Source of the DNA: Agrobacterium tumefaciens_K
GTDB taxonomy: Bacteria; Pseudomonadota; Alphaproteobacteria; Rhizobiales; Rhizobiaceae
Direction: 5' to 3'
Assembly: GCF_031801495.1 (NCBI RefSeq)
Contig: NZ_JAOEGC010000002.1
Location: 1,364,001 to 1,428,000 of the forward strand
Length of the DNA stretch: 64,000 bases
Part shown: positions 8,664-18,179 of the stretch, piece by piece
Layout: the number at the start of each line of letters is the position of its first letter
Position numbering within the stretch: position 1 is the first letter of the stretch
Notes under the pieces: generated by a model
The model's database searches: none
Told to the model about the DNA's origin: nothing
Seen by the model: only the letters and a program-made list of their open reading frames with translations
Position numbers and translations under genes: made by a program

Positions 8664-9293
8664 ATGGCTGGCAGCGAAACGCTAATCAACGCGCTTACCA
8701 CCCTTTTGGTCACGCTCGATCCACCCGGCCTCGCCCCCGTATTCCTTGCGCTGACGGTGGGCATGACCCGCGACCAGCGCAAGCAGGTGGCGTTGCGCGG
8801 CTCGCTGATCGCCTTCGGTATTCTCGCCGTCTTCGCCCTTTTCGGCCTTGCCATCCTTAATCTGCTCGGCATCTCTCTTGGCGCCTTCCGAATTGCCGGT
8901 GGCCTGCTGCTGTTCTGGATCGCCTTCGAGATGATTTTCGAGAAGCGTCAGGAGCGCAAGGAAAAGACCTCGGAGATCGCCATCACGAAGGACCATTTGC
9001 ACAATCTGGCGGTCTTCCCTCTGGCACTGCCGCTGATTGCCGGACCGGGCGCCATCTCGGCCACCGTGCTTCTGGCCGGTTCGATGAAAACCACGGTCGA
9101 GATGGTCGTGCTCATTCTGATTCTCGCCTTTGCCATGGTGCTGGTCTATGCGGCGCTGATCGTCGCGGAGCGCATGGATCGTTTTCTCGGCAATACCGGC
9201 CGGGCTATCCTGACGAGATTGCTGGGTGTACTTCTAGCGGCGCTCTCCGTGCAATTCGTGGTGGATGGAATAAGGTCCGCCTTTGCCATTTGA
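8664..9293 (+). CDS. MarC-family integral membrane protein
   Basis: A 209-residue protein with about six membrane segments and the family pattern DPPGLAPVF in the first helix and LPLIAGPGAIS in the middle. MarC/UPF0056 proteins sit in the inner membrane; their substrate is unknown, and the old link to multiple antibiotic resistance is not supported by later work. The start ATG follows TTCGGGGAAAAA. It is divergent from gyrA and probably transcribed alone. Confidence 0.9.
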   Translation: MAGSETLINALTTLLVTLDPPGLAPVFLALTVGMTRDQRKQVALRGSLIAFGILAVFALFGLAILNLLGISLGAFRIAGGLLLFWIAFEMIFEKRQERKEKTSEIAITKDHLHNLAVFPLALPLIAGPGAISATVLLAGSMKTTVEMVVLILILAFAMVLVYAALIVAERMDRFLGNTGRAILTRLLGVLLAALSVQFVVDGIRSAFAI

Positions 9294-9420
9294 ACGATGG
9301 TTTCATCGGGACGTTTTGCAACAAAATCCCGCAATAGGAACACGGGCGGAAATTCCGTTCTTTGATTGAAACGCATGCCCGGGTTACAAGGCGGCCATCG
9401 AACAATCGGAAGTGCCTCCC

Positions 9421-10569
9421 ATGCGATCCATGCTGCGCCGTCTCATCCCGGATGCCGCCCCACCCAGCGCCAAGGAGCGCCTGCGCGCCGCGTTTGGCGC
9501 CTTGGTCGGAATTCTTATCACCGGGCTTCTTGGCAGTATCGCCTATCGTTTTAATCCGGCACTGCCCGCCATGATCGCGCCGCTGGGTGCATCCGCCGTG
9601 CTGCTGTTTGCCGTACCCTCCAGCCCCCTCGCGCAACCTTGGTCGATCCTCTGTGGCAATCTGGTAGCGGCCTTCGTCGGCGTGACCGTTGTGCTTCTGG
9701 TACCGGATGTTTTCTTTGCGAGCGCGCTGGCCATCAGCCTTGCCATTGCGGCCATGATGGCGCTGCGTTGCCTGCACCCGCCAAGTGGTGCAGTCGCGCT
9801 GACCGCAGTGCTCGGCGGCCCTGCCGTTCACGATCTGGGATATGGCTTCCTGCTTTGGCCGGTCGCGGGCAATTCCCTGATCCTGCTCGCTGTCGCACTG
9901 CTTTATAACAACATCACGGGCCGCCCCTACCCGCATTCCATCAAGCCGGTGGCTTCAAGCCATGGCGATGGAAATCTCGGGGCGATCCAGAAGATTGGTT
10001 TTTCATCGAGCGACCTGGACGAGGTTCTGAAGGAGTACGATCAGGTTCTCGATATCGACCGTGATGAGCTGGAACTGATCCTGAGGAAAACGGAACTGCG
10101 GTCCTATCGCCGCCGTGCAGGCCATCTCGATTGCGCAAGCGTCATGACCCGTAACGTCGTTGCCGTCGCGCCGGAGGATTCGCTGGCCCAGGCCCATGCG
10201 CTGATGCGCGGCCACCACTTCAAGGCGCTGCCTGTAACCAATGACCGTGCCGAAATCGTCGGCATCGTCACACAGACGGATTTTCTCGAAAAGGCAAGCT
10301 GGAACAAGGGTCGCCCCGCAATCGGCTTCGGTCAGCGCCTGCGCCTCATTCTCTCCGGCGCAAAGGCGCCGAACGACACCGTCAAGGATATCATGACCTC
10401 GCCGGTGAAGACCGTCAGGCCCGATATGGCCGTGGAGGAAGCCATCATCCGTTTTGCCGAGGAAGGGCTGCACTACCTGCCGGTGACAGATCACAACGGC
10501 AAGATGGTGGGCATTGTTTCCCAGTCCGACGTCATGGTGTCAATGCTTGCCGACAAGGCCGCCGCCTGA
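9421..10569 (+). CDS. HPP-family membrane protein with two CBS domains
   Basis: The N-terminal half is the HPP integral membrane domain with four or more helices and the signature CLHPPSGAVALTAVLGG. The C-terminal half carries two CBS repeats (starting ASVMTRNVVAV and DIMTSPVKTV), each with the usual GIV-SQ/TQ-D ending. CBS pairs bind adenine nucleotides, so transport or signalling through the HPP part is probably gated by cell energy state. HPP proteins have been linked to nitrite transport in plants and cyanobacteria; the substrate here is unknown. ATG at 9421 is chosen over GTG at 9412 for better spacing from CGGAAG. Confidence 0.85.
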   Translation: MRSMLRRLIPDAAPPSAKERLRAAFGALVGILITGLLGSIAYRFNPALPAMIAPLGASAVLLFAVPSSPLAQPWSILCGNLVAAFVGVTVVLLVPDVFFASALAISLAIAAMMALRCLHPPSGAVALTAVLGGPAVHDLGYGFLLWPVAGNSLILLAVALLYNNITGRPYPHSIKPVASSHGDGNLGAIQKIGFSSSDLDEVLKEYDQVLDIDRDELELILRKTELRSYRRRAGHLDCASVMTRNVVAVAPEDSLAQAHALMRGHHFKALPVTNDRAEIVGIVTQTDFLEKASWNKGRPAIGFGQRLRLILSGAKAPNDTVKDIMTSPVKTVRPDMAVEEAIIRFAEEGLHYLPVTDHNGKMVGIVSQSDVMVSMLADKAAA

Positions 10570-10582
10570 CCCATACAGGCAA

Positions 10583-10614
10583 TAAAAAAGGTGGCAGCCC
10601 CTGGGCCGCCACCT
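10583..10614 (-). terminator. Terminator of ssb
   Basis: On the minus strand a GC-rich hairpin (AGGTGGC / GCCACCT) is followed by six T. It lies 30 bases past the ssb stop codon. Confidence 0.8.
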
Positions 10615-10643
10615 CGTATTTCCGAGCCTGATAAATCCGGTTC

Positions 10644-11198
10644 TCAGAACGGGATATCGTCGTCCATGTCGTTGGAGAAGCCGCCCGAAGGCTGGCCACC
10701 ACGGGCAGCACCGCCGCGCGACGGCTGCTGGTCGTAACCGCCACCGCCGTAGCTCGAACCGCCACCGCTGCCACCGCCAAACGAACCGCTGCTGCCGTAA
10801 TCGCCGCCGCCGAAGTCACCGCCACGGCTGGAGCCGCCGCCTTCACCGCGGCCATCCAGCATCGTCAGGGTCGAGTTGAAGCCCTGCAGAACCACTTCCG
10901 TCGAATAACGGTCGTTACCGTTCTGGTCCTGCCATTTGCGCGTCTGCAACTGGCCTTCGATGTAGAGCTTGGCGCCTTTTTTTACATACTGCTCGACAAC
11001 CTTGCACAGGCCTTCGTTGAACACCACGACAGTGTGCCACTCGGTCTTTTCCTTGCGCTCGCCGCTGTTGCGGTCGCGCCAGGTTTCCGAGGTGGCAATG
11101 CGCAGGTTTGCAATCGGGCGGCCATCCTGCGTCCGGCGAATTTCGGGATCGGCGCCCACGTTTCCGATCAGAATTACCTTGTTTACGCTGCCAGCCAT
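10644..11198 (-). CDS. ssb: Single-stranded DNA-binding protein
   Basis: The OB-fold is at residues 1-110 (MAGSVNKVILIGNVGADPE, then RDRNSGERKEKTEWH), followed by a long glycine/serine linker and the conserved acidic tip DDDIPF that recruits replication and repair partners. The start at 11198 follows AGGATAAAG; upstream codons in frame are not needed. It is divergent from uvrA, with a perfect GTTC-N7-GTTC SOS box between them, which suggests LexA control of at least one of the two genes. 184 residues, normal for the family. Confidence 0.97.
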   Translation of the reverse strand: MAGSVNKVILIGNVGADPEIRRTQDGRPIANLRIATSETWRDRNSGERKEKTEWHTVVVFNEGLCKVVEQYVKKGAKLYIEGQLQTRKWQDQNGNDRYSTEVVLQGFNSTLTMLDGRGEGGGSSRGGDFGGGDYGSSGSFGGGSGGGSSYGGGGYDQQPSRGGAARGGQPSGGFSNDMDDDIPF

Positions 11199-11355
11199 CT
11201 CTTTATCCTGTCCGCCGGTTGTTTTGCCCGGCCTTTGCATTTCAAAAAATTCCGTTCACAATAACCACCACGGCCTCCGAAAGGCACCGCAGACGGGAAA
11301 CTATCCACAACGAATAATCCCGTTCAGATCGACGCGACATTGCCGCTTGATTTTT

Positions 11356-11370
11356 GTTCTTTTTTTGTTC
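11356..11370. promoter_or_regulatory. SOS box (LexA site) between ssb and uvrA
   Basis: GTTC, seven T, GTTC is an exact match to the alphaproteobacterial LexA consensus GTTC-N7-GTTC. It lies 157 bases upstream of ssb and 134 bases upstream of uvrA. Confidence 0.85.
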
Positions 11371-11504
11371 TATTAAACCCTGAAATTCGAGTCAAGAGAG
11401 CCCAAAAGCAATTGACCGATTGGGAATAGACCTCGACTCCTTCGGTCGCGTGCCTACATAAGGGACCGCCCCACCAAGCCCGTTATCAATGTCCGAGCCT
11501 TGTC

Positions 11505-14426
11505 ATGAGTGAACTGAAGACGATTTCCATCCGTGGCGCCCGCGAGCACAATCTCAAGGGCATCGATCTGGATCTGCCGCGCAACAAGCTGATCGTCATG
11601 ACCGGCCTTTCCGGCTCGGGCAAATCCTCGCTCGCCTTCGACACCATCTATGCTGAAGGTCAGCGCCGTTATGTCGAGAGCCTTTCGGCCTATGCGCGCC
11701 AGTTCCTCGAGATGATGCAGAAGCCGGATGTCGACCAGATCGAAGGTCTGTCGCCGGCAATCTCCATCGAACAGAAGACGACCTCGCGCAACCCGCGCTC
11801 GACGGTCGGCACTGTGACGGAAATATACGACTACATGCGTCTTCTGTTTGCGCGTGTCGGCGTTCCTTATTCCCCGGCCACCGGCCTGCCGATCGAAAGC
11901 CAGACCGTCAGCCAGATGGTCGACCGCATTCTCGCCTTCGAGGAAGGCACGCGCCTTTATATTCTGGCGCCGATCGTGCGCGGCCGCAAAGGCGAGTACA
12001 AAAAGGAACTCGCGGAGCTGATGAAAAAAGGCTTCCAGCGCGTCAAGGTTGACGGGCAGTTCTACGAAATCGCCGACGTTCCAGCCCTCGACAAGAAATA
12101 CAAGCACGACATCGATGTGGTCGTCGACCGTGCGGTGGTGCGCGCCGACATGGCCGCACGCCTTGCAGACAGCCTCGAAACCTGCCTCAAACTCGCAGAT
12201 GGGCTCGCCATCGCCGAATTCGCCGACAAGCCGCTGCCTGCAGAGGAAACGGCGGCCGGTGGATCCGCCAACAAGTCGCTGAACGAAACCCATGAACGGG
12301 TGCTGTTTTCCGAAAAATTCGCCTGCCCTGTCTCCGGTTTCACCATTCCCGAGATCGAGCCACGCCTATTTTCATTCAACAACCCCTTCGGCGCCTGCCC
12401 GACCTGCGACGGCCTCGGCTCACAGCAGAAGGTCGATGAAAACCTGATCATCCCGGAACCCGCCCGCACCCTGCGGGATGGCGCTGTTGCGCCGTGGGCC
12501 AAATCCTCGTCGCCGTATTACAATCAGACGCTGGAAGCGCTCGGCAAGGCCTTCGGTTTCAAGCTGTCCAGCAAATGGTCCGATCTTTCCAGAGAGGCGC
12601 AGAACGCCATCCTGCACGGCACGGAAGAGAAGATCGAGTTCCAGTATCAGGACGGCGCCCGCTCTTATAAGACGGTGAAGAATTTCGAGGGCATCGTTCC
12701 CAACCTCGAGCGCCGCTGGAAGGAAACAGACAGCGCGTGGGCGCGTGAGGAAATCGAGCGTTACATGTCGGCAGCCCCCTGCCCGGCCTGCGCCGGTTAT
12801 CGCCTCAAGCCTGAAGCACTGGCCGTCAAAATCAACAAGTTGCACATTGGCGAAGTCACCGAAATGTCGATCCGGACTGCACGTGACTGGTTCGAAACCC
12901 TGCCGGCAACCTTCAATGCCAAGCAGAATGAGATCGCCGTCCGTATCCTCAAGGAAATCCGCGAGCGCCTGCGCTTCCTGAATGACGTGGGGCTGGACTA
13001 TCTCAGCCTGTCGCGTAACTCCGGAACGCTTTCGGGCGGCGAAAGCCAGCGTATCCGCCTTGCCTCGCAGATCGGCTCGGGCCTGACCGGCGTTCTCTAC
13101 GTTCTGGACGAACCGTCGATCGGCCTGCATCAGCGTGACAACGCCCGCCTGCTGGAAACGCTCAAACACCTGCGCGACATCGGCAACACGGTGATCGTTG
13201 TCGAACATGACGAAGACGCTATTCTGACGGCGGATTATGTCGTGGATATCGGCCCTGCCGCCGGTATCCACGGCGGTCAGGTGATCGCCGAAGGCACGCC
13301 GCAGGACGTGATGGCCAACCCGAATTCGCTGACCGGCAAATATCTCTCAGGCGAAATGGGCGTCGCCGTTCCGGCTGAACGTCGCAAGCCCAAGAAGGGC
13401 AAGGAAATCAAGGTCGTCGGCGCACGCGGCAACAACCTCAAGAATGTCACGGCCTCCGTGCCGCTTGGCGTGTTTACGGCTGTGACGGGTGTTTCCGGCG
13501 GAGGCAAGTCCACCTTCCTTATCGAGACGCTCTACAAGTCGGCGGCCCGCCGTGTCATGGGCGCGCGCGAAATTCCCGCTGAACACGACCGCATCGATGG
13601 TTTCGAATTCATCGACAAGGTGATCGACATCGACCAGTCGCCGATTGGCCGCACGCCGCGCTCGAACCCGGCAACGTACACCGGTGCCTTCACGCCGATC
13701 CGCGACTGGTTTGCCGGTCTGCCGGAAGCCAAGGCGCGCGGTTATGCGCCCGGACGCTTCTCCTTCAACGTCAAGGGCGGGCGCTGCGAAGCCTGCCAGG
13801 GCGATGGCGTCATCAAGATCGAGATGCACTTCCTGCCGGACGTGTATGTCACCTGCGATGTCTGTCACGGCAAGCGTTACAATCGCGAAACGCTCGACGT
13901 GCATTTCAAGGGCAAGTCCATTGCCGACGTGTTGGACATGACAGTCGAGGAAGGTGTCGAATTCTTCGCGGCCGTTCCCGCCGTGCGCGACAAGCTGCAA
14001 TCTCTGTTTGACGTTGGCCTCGGTTACATCAAGGTCGGCCAGCAGGCGAACACGCTGTCGGGTGGTGAAGCCCAGCGCGTCAAGCTCGCCAAGGAACTGT
14101 CCAAGCGCTCAACCGGCCGTACCCTTTATATTCTCGACGAGCCGACCACTGGCCTGCACTTCCATGACGTGAAGAAGCTTCTTGAAATGCTGCATGCGCT
14201 GGTGGAACAAGGCAATTCGGTGGTGGTCATCGAGCATAATCTCGAAGTCATCAAGACGGCCGACTGGGTGATCGATATCGGCCCCGAAGGCGGCACGGGT
14301 GGTGGCGAGGTTGTCGCGACCGGCACCCCGGAGCAGATCGTGAAGGAAAAAAGGTCCTATACCGGCCATTTCCTGAAAGAGCTTCTGGAACGTCATCCAG
14401 CGGGAAAGCAGGTGGCGGCGGAGTAA
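11505..14426 (+). CDS. uvrA: Excinuclease ABC subunit A
   Basis: The damage-recognition ATPase of nucleotide excision repair. Two ABC modules are visible: Walker A GLSGSGKSS (residues 34-42) and GVSGGGKSTF, and signatures LSGGESQRI and LSGGEAQRV. Zinc-binding cysteines appear as CPTC and CPAC in the first half and CEAC/CDVC in the second. 973 residues is normal. A SOS box lies 134 bases upstream, so DNA damage probably induces it. The start MSELKTISIRGA fits the family N-terminus. Confidence 0.98.
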   Translation: MSELKTISIRGAREHNLKGIDLDLPRNKLIVMTGLSGSGKSSLAFDTIYAEGQRRYVESLSAYARQFLEMMQKPDVDQIEGLSPAISIEQKTTSRNPRSTVGTVTEIYDYMRLLFARVGVPYSPATGLPIESQTVSQMVDRILAFEEGTRLYILAPIVRGRKGEYKKELAELMKKGFQRVKVDGQFYEIADVPALDKKYKHDIDVVVDRAVVRADMAARLADSLETCLKLADGLAIAEFADKPLPAEETAAGGSANKSLNETHERVLFSEKFACPVSGFTIPEIEPRLFSFNNPFGACPTCDGLGSQQKVDENLIIPEPARTLRDGAVAPWAKSSSPYYNQTLEALGKAFGFKLSSKWSDLSREAQNAILHGTEEKIEFQYQDGARSYKTVKNFEGIVPNLERRWKETDSAWAREEIERYMSAAPCPACAGYRLKPEALAVKINKLHIGEVTEMSIRTARDWFETLPATFNAKQNEIAVRILKEIRERLRFLNDVGLDYLSLSRNSGTLSGGESQRIRLASQIGSGLTGVLYVLDEPSIGLHQRDNARLLETLKHLRDIGNTVIVVEHDEDAILTADYVVDIGPAAGIHGGQVIAEGTPQDVMANPNSLTGKYLSGEMGVAVPAERRKPKKGKEIKVVGARGNNLKNVTASVPLGVFTAVTGVSGGGKSTFLIETLYKSAARRVMGAREIPAEHDRIDGFEFIDKVIDIDQSPIGRTPRSNPATYTGAFTPIRDWFAGLPEAKARGYAPGRFSFNVKGGRCEACQGDGVIKIEMHFLPDVYVTCDVCHGKRYNRETLDVHFKGKSIADVLDMTVEEGVEFFAAVPAVRDKLQSLFDVGLGYIKVGQQANTLSGGEAQRVKLAKELSKRSTGRTLYILDEPTTGLHFHDVKKLLEMLHALVEQGNSVVVIEHNLEVIKTADWVIDIGPEGGTGGGEVVATGTPEQIVKEKRSYTGHFLKELLERHPAGKQVAAE

Positions 14427-14479
14427 CCGTCGCCCCCTGAAAAGATCACAGGCAAGGCATTCCAGGGAGGAAGCACCGC

Positions 14480-15280
14480 ATGGCCACGTCAGGCACAATC
14501 CGCACCGGCATAGGCGGCTGGACCTTCGAACCATGGGAAGGCACATTCTACCCTGAAAAGCTGGCGAAGAAGCGCCAGCTTGAACATGCCAGCCGGCAAC
14601 TGACGGCCATCGAGGTCAACGGCACCTATTATGGCAGCCAGAAACCGGAAACCTTTGCCAAATGGGCATCGGAAGTGCCGGATGATTTCATCTTCTCGCT
14701 GAAGGCCAGCCGCTTCGTCACCAACCGCAAGGTGCTGGCCGAAGCGCAGGAGTCCATGACCAAGTTCCTGACGCAGGGCTTGACGGAGCTGGGCGACCAT
14801 CTGGGGCCGATCCTCTGGCAATTCGCACCGACAAAGAAATTCGAGCCGGATGATTTCGCTGCTTTTCTCGCGCTGCTGCCGGAAAAGCAGGACGGCATAA
14901 AGCTGCGTCATGTGGTGGAGGTTCGCAATCCGACTTTCCAGGTGCCGGAATTCATAGAGCTTCTGGCGAAACACAACGTCGCGGTCGTCTGCGCCGACCA
15001 TCACGACTACCCGCTGCTGCCGGACGTGACTGCCGATTTCGTCTATTGCCGCCTGCAGAAGGGCGAGGATGATATTCCGACCTGTTATACGCCTTCGGAT
15101 ATCGACCACTGGGCAAAACGCATCAAGACCTATGCGGCGGGTGGTGCGCCGGACGATCTGCCGATGATTGCACCGGATAGAAAGGCCGAAAAGAAGGCCC
15201 GTGACGTTTTCGCGTTCTTCATCACCGGCGGCAAGGTCAACGCGCCGAACGGCGCACAGGCGCTTCAGAAAATCGTTTGA
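14480..15280 (+). CDS. DUF72 (YecE-type) protein
   Basis: Matches the DUF72 family by TGIGGWTFEPWEGTFYP near the start, AIEVNGTYYG and FIFSLKASRFVT. These proteins have a TIM-barrel fold and no firmly assigned reaction. The gene has a strong ribosome binding site (CAGGGAGGAAGC) and begins 53 bases after uvrA on the same strand, so co-transcription with uvrA is possible. 266 residues, full length. Confidence 0.9.
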   Translation: MATSGTIRTGIGGWTFEPWEGTFYPEKLAKKRQLEHASRQLTAIEVNGTYYGSQKPETFAKWASEVPDDFIFSLKASRFVTNRKVLAEAQESMTKFLTQGLTELGDHLGPILWQFAPTKKFEPDDFAAFLALLPEKQDGIKLRHVVEVRNPTFQVPEFIELLAKHNVAVVCADHHDYPLLPDVTADFVYCRLQKGEDDIPTCYTPSDIDHWAKRIKTYAAGGAPDDLPMIAPDRKAEKKARDVFAFFITGGKVNAPNGAQALQKIV

Positions 15281-15342
15281 GCTTCGGCAACTCGCCTGCG
15301 GCTTCACCTAGGAGGATACTCAAGACGTGCCGGGAAATCTCG

Positions 15343-16353
15343 TTAACCGGCCAGCTCTTTTGACGGATTGAAATCGATGGCCGCGAAGGCCGCCTCGATC
15401 ACTTCCGCTCCGGCACCCGGACGGGTGGCGTCACTGGACAGGATTTGCCGGAACCGGCGTGCGCCCGGCATGCCCTGAAACAGTCCGACCATATGGCGCG
15501 TGACGTGGTTCAGACGCCCGCCCGCGGCAATGTAATCTGCGGCATAGGCCATCATGGTGTCGCGCAGCGCCATCCAGTCCGGCGCCCTTGCCTCTTCACC
15601 GTATATGCAGTGATCGACATCGGCCAGAATCGAGGTGTTGTGATAGGCGGCACGGCCGAGCATCACGCCATCCATATGGTGTAGATGCATCTCCGCCTGA
15701 TCGAGATCGGAAATCCCACCGTTGATACCGATGAAGACATCTGGGTTTTCCCGCTTCATGCGGTAGACAAGCTCGTAGTCGAGCGGCGGAACCTCACGGT
15801 TCTCCTTGGGCGACAGTCCCTGCAACCACGCCTTGCGCGCATGGATCCAAACTGCATCCGCACCGGCAGCGATGACGCGCTTGAGAAAATCCGGCAGAAC
15901 CACCTCCGGCTCCTGATCGTCCACGCCGATACGGCATTTCACGGTCACCGGAACCGAGGCGACGGTTTTCATGGCCGCCACGCAGTTCGCGACCGTTTCC
16001 GGCTCGCGCATCAGACATGCACCGAACGTGCCGGACTGCACCCTGTCGGAAGGGCAGCCGACATTGAGGTTGATTTCGTCGTAACCGTAGTCATCCGCAA
16101 TCCGCACAGCTTCGGTAAGCTTTGCCGGATCCGAACCGCCCAGTTGCAGCGAAACGGGATGCTCCTCGGAATGATATCCAAGCAGCTTCTCACGCTGGCC
16201 ATGGATTATGGCATCGGCCACGATCATTTCCGTGAACAGCAGCGCACGCCTCGACAGCTGCCGGTGCAAAAATCTGCACCTCGTATCCGTCCAGTCGATC
16301 ATCGGAGCCACGGCGAAGATTTTTTCGCCGCTTGCGAGCGCTTGTTTGTACAT
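15343..16353 (-). CDS. dusA: tRNA-dihydrouridine synthase A
   Basis: An FMN enzyme that reduces uridine in the tRNA D-loop. Family marks are APMIDWTDTRCRFLHRQLS near the start, the catalytic cysteine in NLNVGCPSDRVQ, and NGGISDLDQAEMHL near the phosphate site. The start at 16353 (MYKQALASGEK) has AGAGG upstream; an earlier codon at 16401 would add 16 residues. About 336 residues. It is divergent from the FAH-family gene. Confidence 0.93.
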   Translation of the reverse strand: MYKQALASGEKIFAVAPMIDWTDTRCRFLHRQLSRRALLFTEMIVADAIIHGQREKLLGYHSEEHPVSLQLGGSDPAKLTEAVRIADDYGYDEINLNVGCPSDRVQSGTFGACLMREPETVANCVAAMKTVASVPVTVKCRIGVDDQEPEVVLPDFLKRVIAAGADAVWIHARKAWLQGLSPKENREVPPLDYELVYRMKRENPDVFIGINGGISDLDQAEMHLHHMDGVMLGRAAYHNTSILADVDHCIYGEEARAPDWMALRDTMMAYAADYIAAGGRLNHVTRHMVGLFQGMPGARRFRQILSSDATRPGAGAEVIEAAFAAIDFNPSKELAG

Positions 16354-16498
16354 GCGAATGTGAAACCTCTTTTGCCCGGCTTCTACATCAAAGCGCAACA
16401 AAAGGCCAGTTTGGCCGGCACCGCGATTTTTGAACTGGAATTACATCCGGAATCGCGGGACAAGACTGGCAGCAGATGTCAATCCGAGGAAATTTCCC

Positions 16499-17188
16499 AT
16501 GGTCGCGACCGTCATTCCCACACCGAAACCCGTCCTTCTTCCGGTTGAAGGCACAAGCGAGACGTTTCCGGTGCGACGCGTCTATTGCGTCGGTCGCAAC
16601 TACGCCGACCATGCCATTGAGATGGGCCACGATCCGTCGCGTGAGCCGCCCTTCTATTTCCAGAAAAACCCGGACAACCTACTGCCGGCCGGGCAGGATT
16701 TTCCGTACCCATCCCTTTCTTCCAATGTCCACTACGAGGTGGAATGCGTCGTTATGCTGAAGAGCGGCGGTGCGGATATTCCTGCAAGCGAAGCACTCGA
16801 TCACGTCTGGGGTTACGCGGTCGGCATCGACATGACGCGCCGCGACCTGCAGGATGGCCTGAAGAAGATGGGCCGTTCCTGGGAAGGCGCCAAGGCATTT
16901 GAATTTTCAGCACCCGTGTCACCCGTCGTGCCGGCATCGAAAATCGGCCATCCATCCACCGGAACCATCTGGCTCGATGTGAACGGCGAGCGCAAGCAAA
17001 CCGGCGACCTCGCACAGATGATCTGGAAGGTACCGGAAGTCATCGCCGAACTGTCCAAGCTGTTCACGCTTGCGGCAGGCGATGTCATCATGACGGGCAC
17101 GCCAGCCGGCGTCGGTCCGATTGTACGCGGCGACCTGATCGAGTGCGGCGTTGAAGGTGTCGGAACGCTGTCCGTCAAAATCGCGTAA
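16499..17188 (+). CDS. Fumarylacetoacetate hydrolase family protein
   Basis: A 229-residue FAH-fold protein with the metal-site pattern YEVECVVML and GYAVGIDMTRRDLQ, and the end pattern MTGTPAGVGP. Enzymes of this size include fumarylpyruvate and acylpyruvate hydrolases that cut carbon-carbon bonds in aromatic breakdown; the exact substrate cannot be read from sequence. The start at 16499 has a good CCGAGGAAAT site. The next gene, a gamma-carbonic anhydrase, starts 22 bases later and is probably co-transcribed. Confidence 0.9.
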   Translation: MVATVIPTPKPVLLPVEGTSETFPVRRVYCVGRNYADHAIEMGHDPSREPPFYFQKNPDNLLPAGQDFPYPSLSSNVHYEVECVVMLKSGGADIPASEALDHVWGYAVGIDMTRRDLQDGLKKMGRSWEGAKAFEFSAPVSPVVPASKIGHPSTGTIWLDVNGERKQTGDLAQMIWKVPEVIAELSKLFTLAAGDVIMTGTPAGVGPIVRGDLIECGVEGVGTLSVKIA

Positions 17189-17210
17189 CGTAATCCGGGA
17201 GGAAAAACGG

Positions 17211-17744
17211 ATGCCGCTTTATCGCCTGGGGGAAAGAACACCCGAACCCCCTGCCCCTGATCGTTACTGGCTGGCACCCGATGCCAATGTCATCGGGTCA
17301 GTCGTACTTGGCGAGGATGTCGGCATCTGGTTCGGCGCGACGCTGCGCGGCGATAACGAGCCCATCACGGTCGGGCGCGGCACGAACATTCAGGAAGGTG
17401 TGATGGTGCACAGCGATCCCGGCTTTGCCGCGACGATCGGTGAAATGTGCACCATCGGCCATCACGCCATCGTTCATGGATGCACCATAGGCGACAACTC
17501 GCTCGTCGGCATGGGCGCAACAGTCCTGAATGGAGCGAAAATCGGCAGGAACTGCCTTGTCGGCGCCAATGCGCTGGTCACGGAAGGCAAGGAATTTCCG
17601 GATAATTCCCTGATCGTCGGATCACCGGCGAGAGCGATCCGCACGCTGGATGACGAAGCGATCGCGAGTCTTCGGCGGTCGGCGGAAAAATACATCGAAA
17701 ACTGGAAACGGTTTTCGAAGGATCTGCAGCGTATCGAGGAATAG
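17211..17744 (+). CDS. Gamma-class carbonic anhydrase-like protein
   Basis: A left-handed beta-helix hexapeptide-repeat protein of 177 residues. The zinc histidines of gamma carbonic anhydrases are in place: H67 (VMVHSDP), H84/H85 (GHHAIVHG) and H89. In alphaproteobacteria such proteins are relatives of mitochondrial complex I gamma-CA subunits; activity is not proven for most. It is preceded by GGGAGGAAAAACGG and follows the FAH gene closely. Confidence 0.9.
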   Translation: MPLYRLGERTPEPPAPDRYWLAPDANVIGSVVLGEDVGIWFGATLRGDNEPITVGRGTNIQEGVMVHSDPGFAATIGEMCTIGHHAIVHGCTIGDNSLVGMGATVLNGAKIGRNCLVGANALVTEGKEFPDNSLIVGSPARAIRTLDDEAIASLRRSAEKYIENWKRFSKDLQRIEE

Positions 17745-17774
17745 CAAGCGGCACATCAGGCCGCACCGGGCCTT

Positions 17775-18179
17775 TTAAGCCGCGCAGGCCGCGCAAAGGC
17801 CGCGAATTTCGATCGTCGTTTTTTCCGCCTTGAACTTGCTGTCCTTGACCCAGCGCTCGAGGCGATGATCGATTTCGTGATCGTGGAACTCCGTCACCTG
17901 CCCGCAGGATTCGCAGATGGCAAACGCAACGGTACCATGATGATGCGTGCAGCATTCCGCCTGTGTATGGGTGCAGGCAACGAAGGCGTTCAGGCTCTCC
18001 AGCCGGTGAACGAGCCCGAATTCGATGAGCTTCTCCAGAGCACGATAAACCTGCAGCGGCGCACGGAAACCGTCATCCCGCAACTTGTCCAAGATCATGT
18101 AGGCGCTGAGGGGAGCATGCGCATTGGAGAGGGCATTCATCACCAGAGTCTGGTTCTTTGTCAGGTTTTGCGCATTCAT
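17775..18179 (-). CDS. zur: Zinc uptake regulator Zur (Fur family)
   Basis: A 134-residue Fur-family repressor. A winged helix (residues 7-65) is followed by the dimer domain with HTQAECCTHHHG, the CxxC pair C89/C92 (CESC) and C129/C132 (CAAC), and HDHEIDH for metal binding. It is last in znuC-znuB-zur; its start overlaps the znuB stop by four bases (ATGA), so translation is coupled. The location and cysteine pattern favour Zur over other Fur members. It probably represses znuA and znuCB through the site near 19990 when zinc is plentiful. Confidence 0.93.
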   Translation of the reverse strand: MNAQNLTKNQTLVMNALSNAHAPLSAYMILDKLRDDGFRAPLQVYRALEKLIEFGLVHRLESLNAFVACTHTQAECCTHHHGTVAFAICESCGQVTEFHDHEIDHRLERWVKDSKFKAEKTTIEIRGLCAACAA

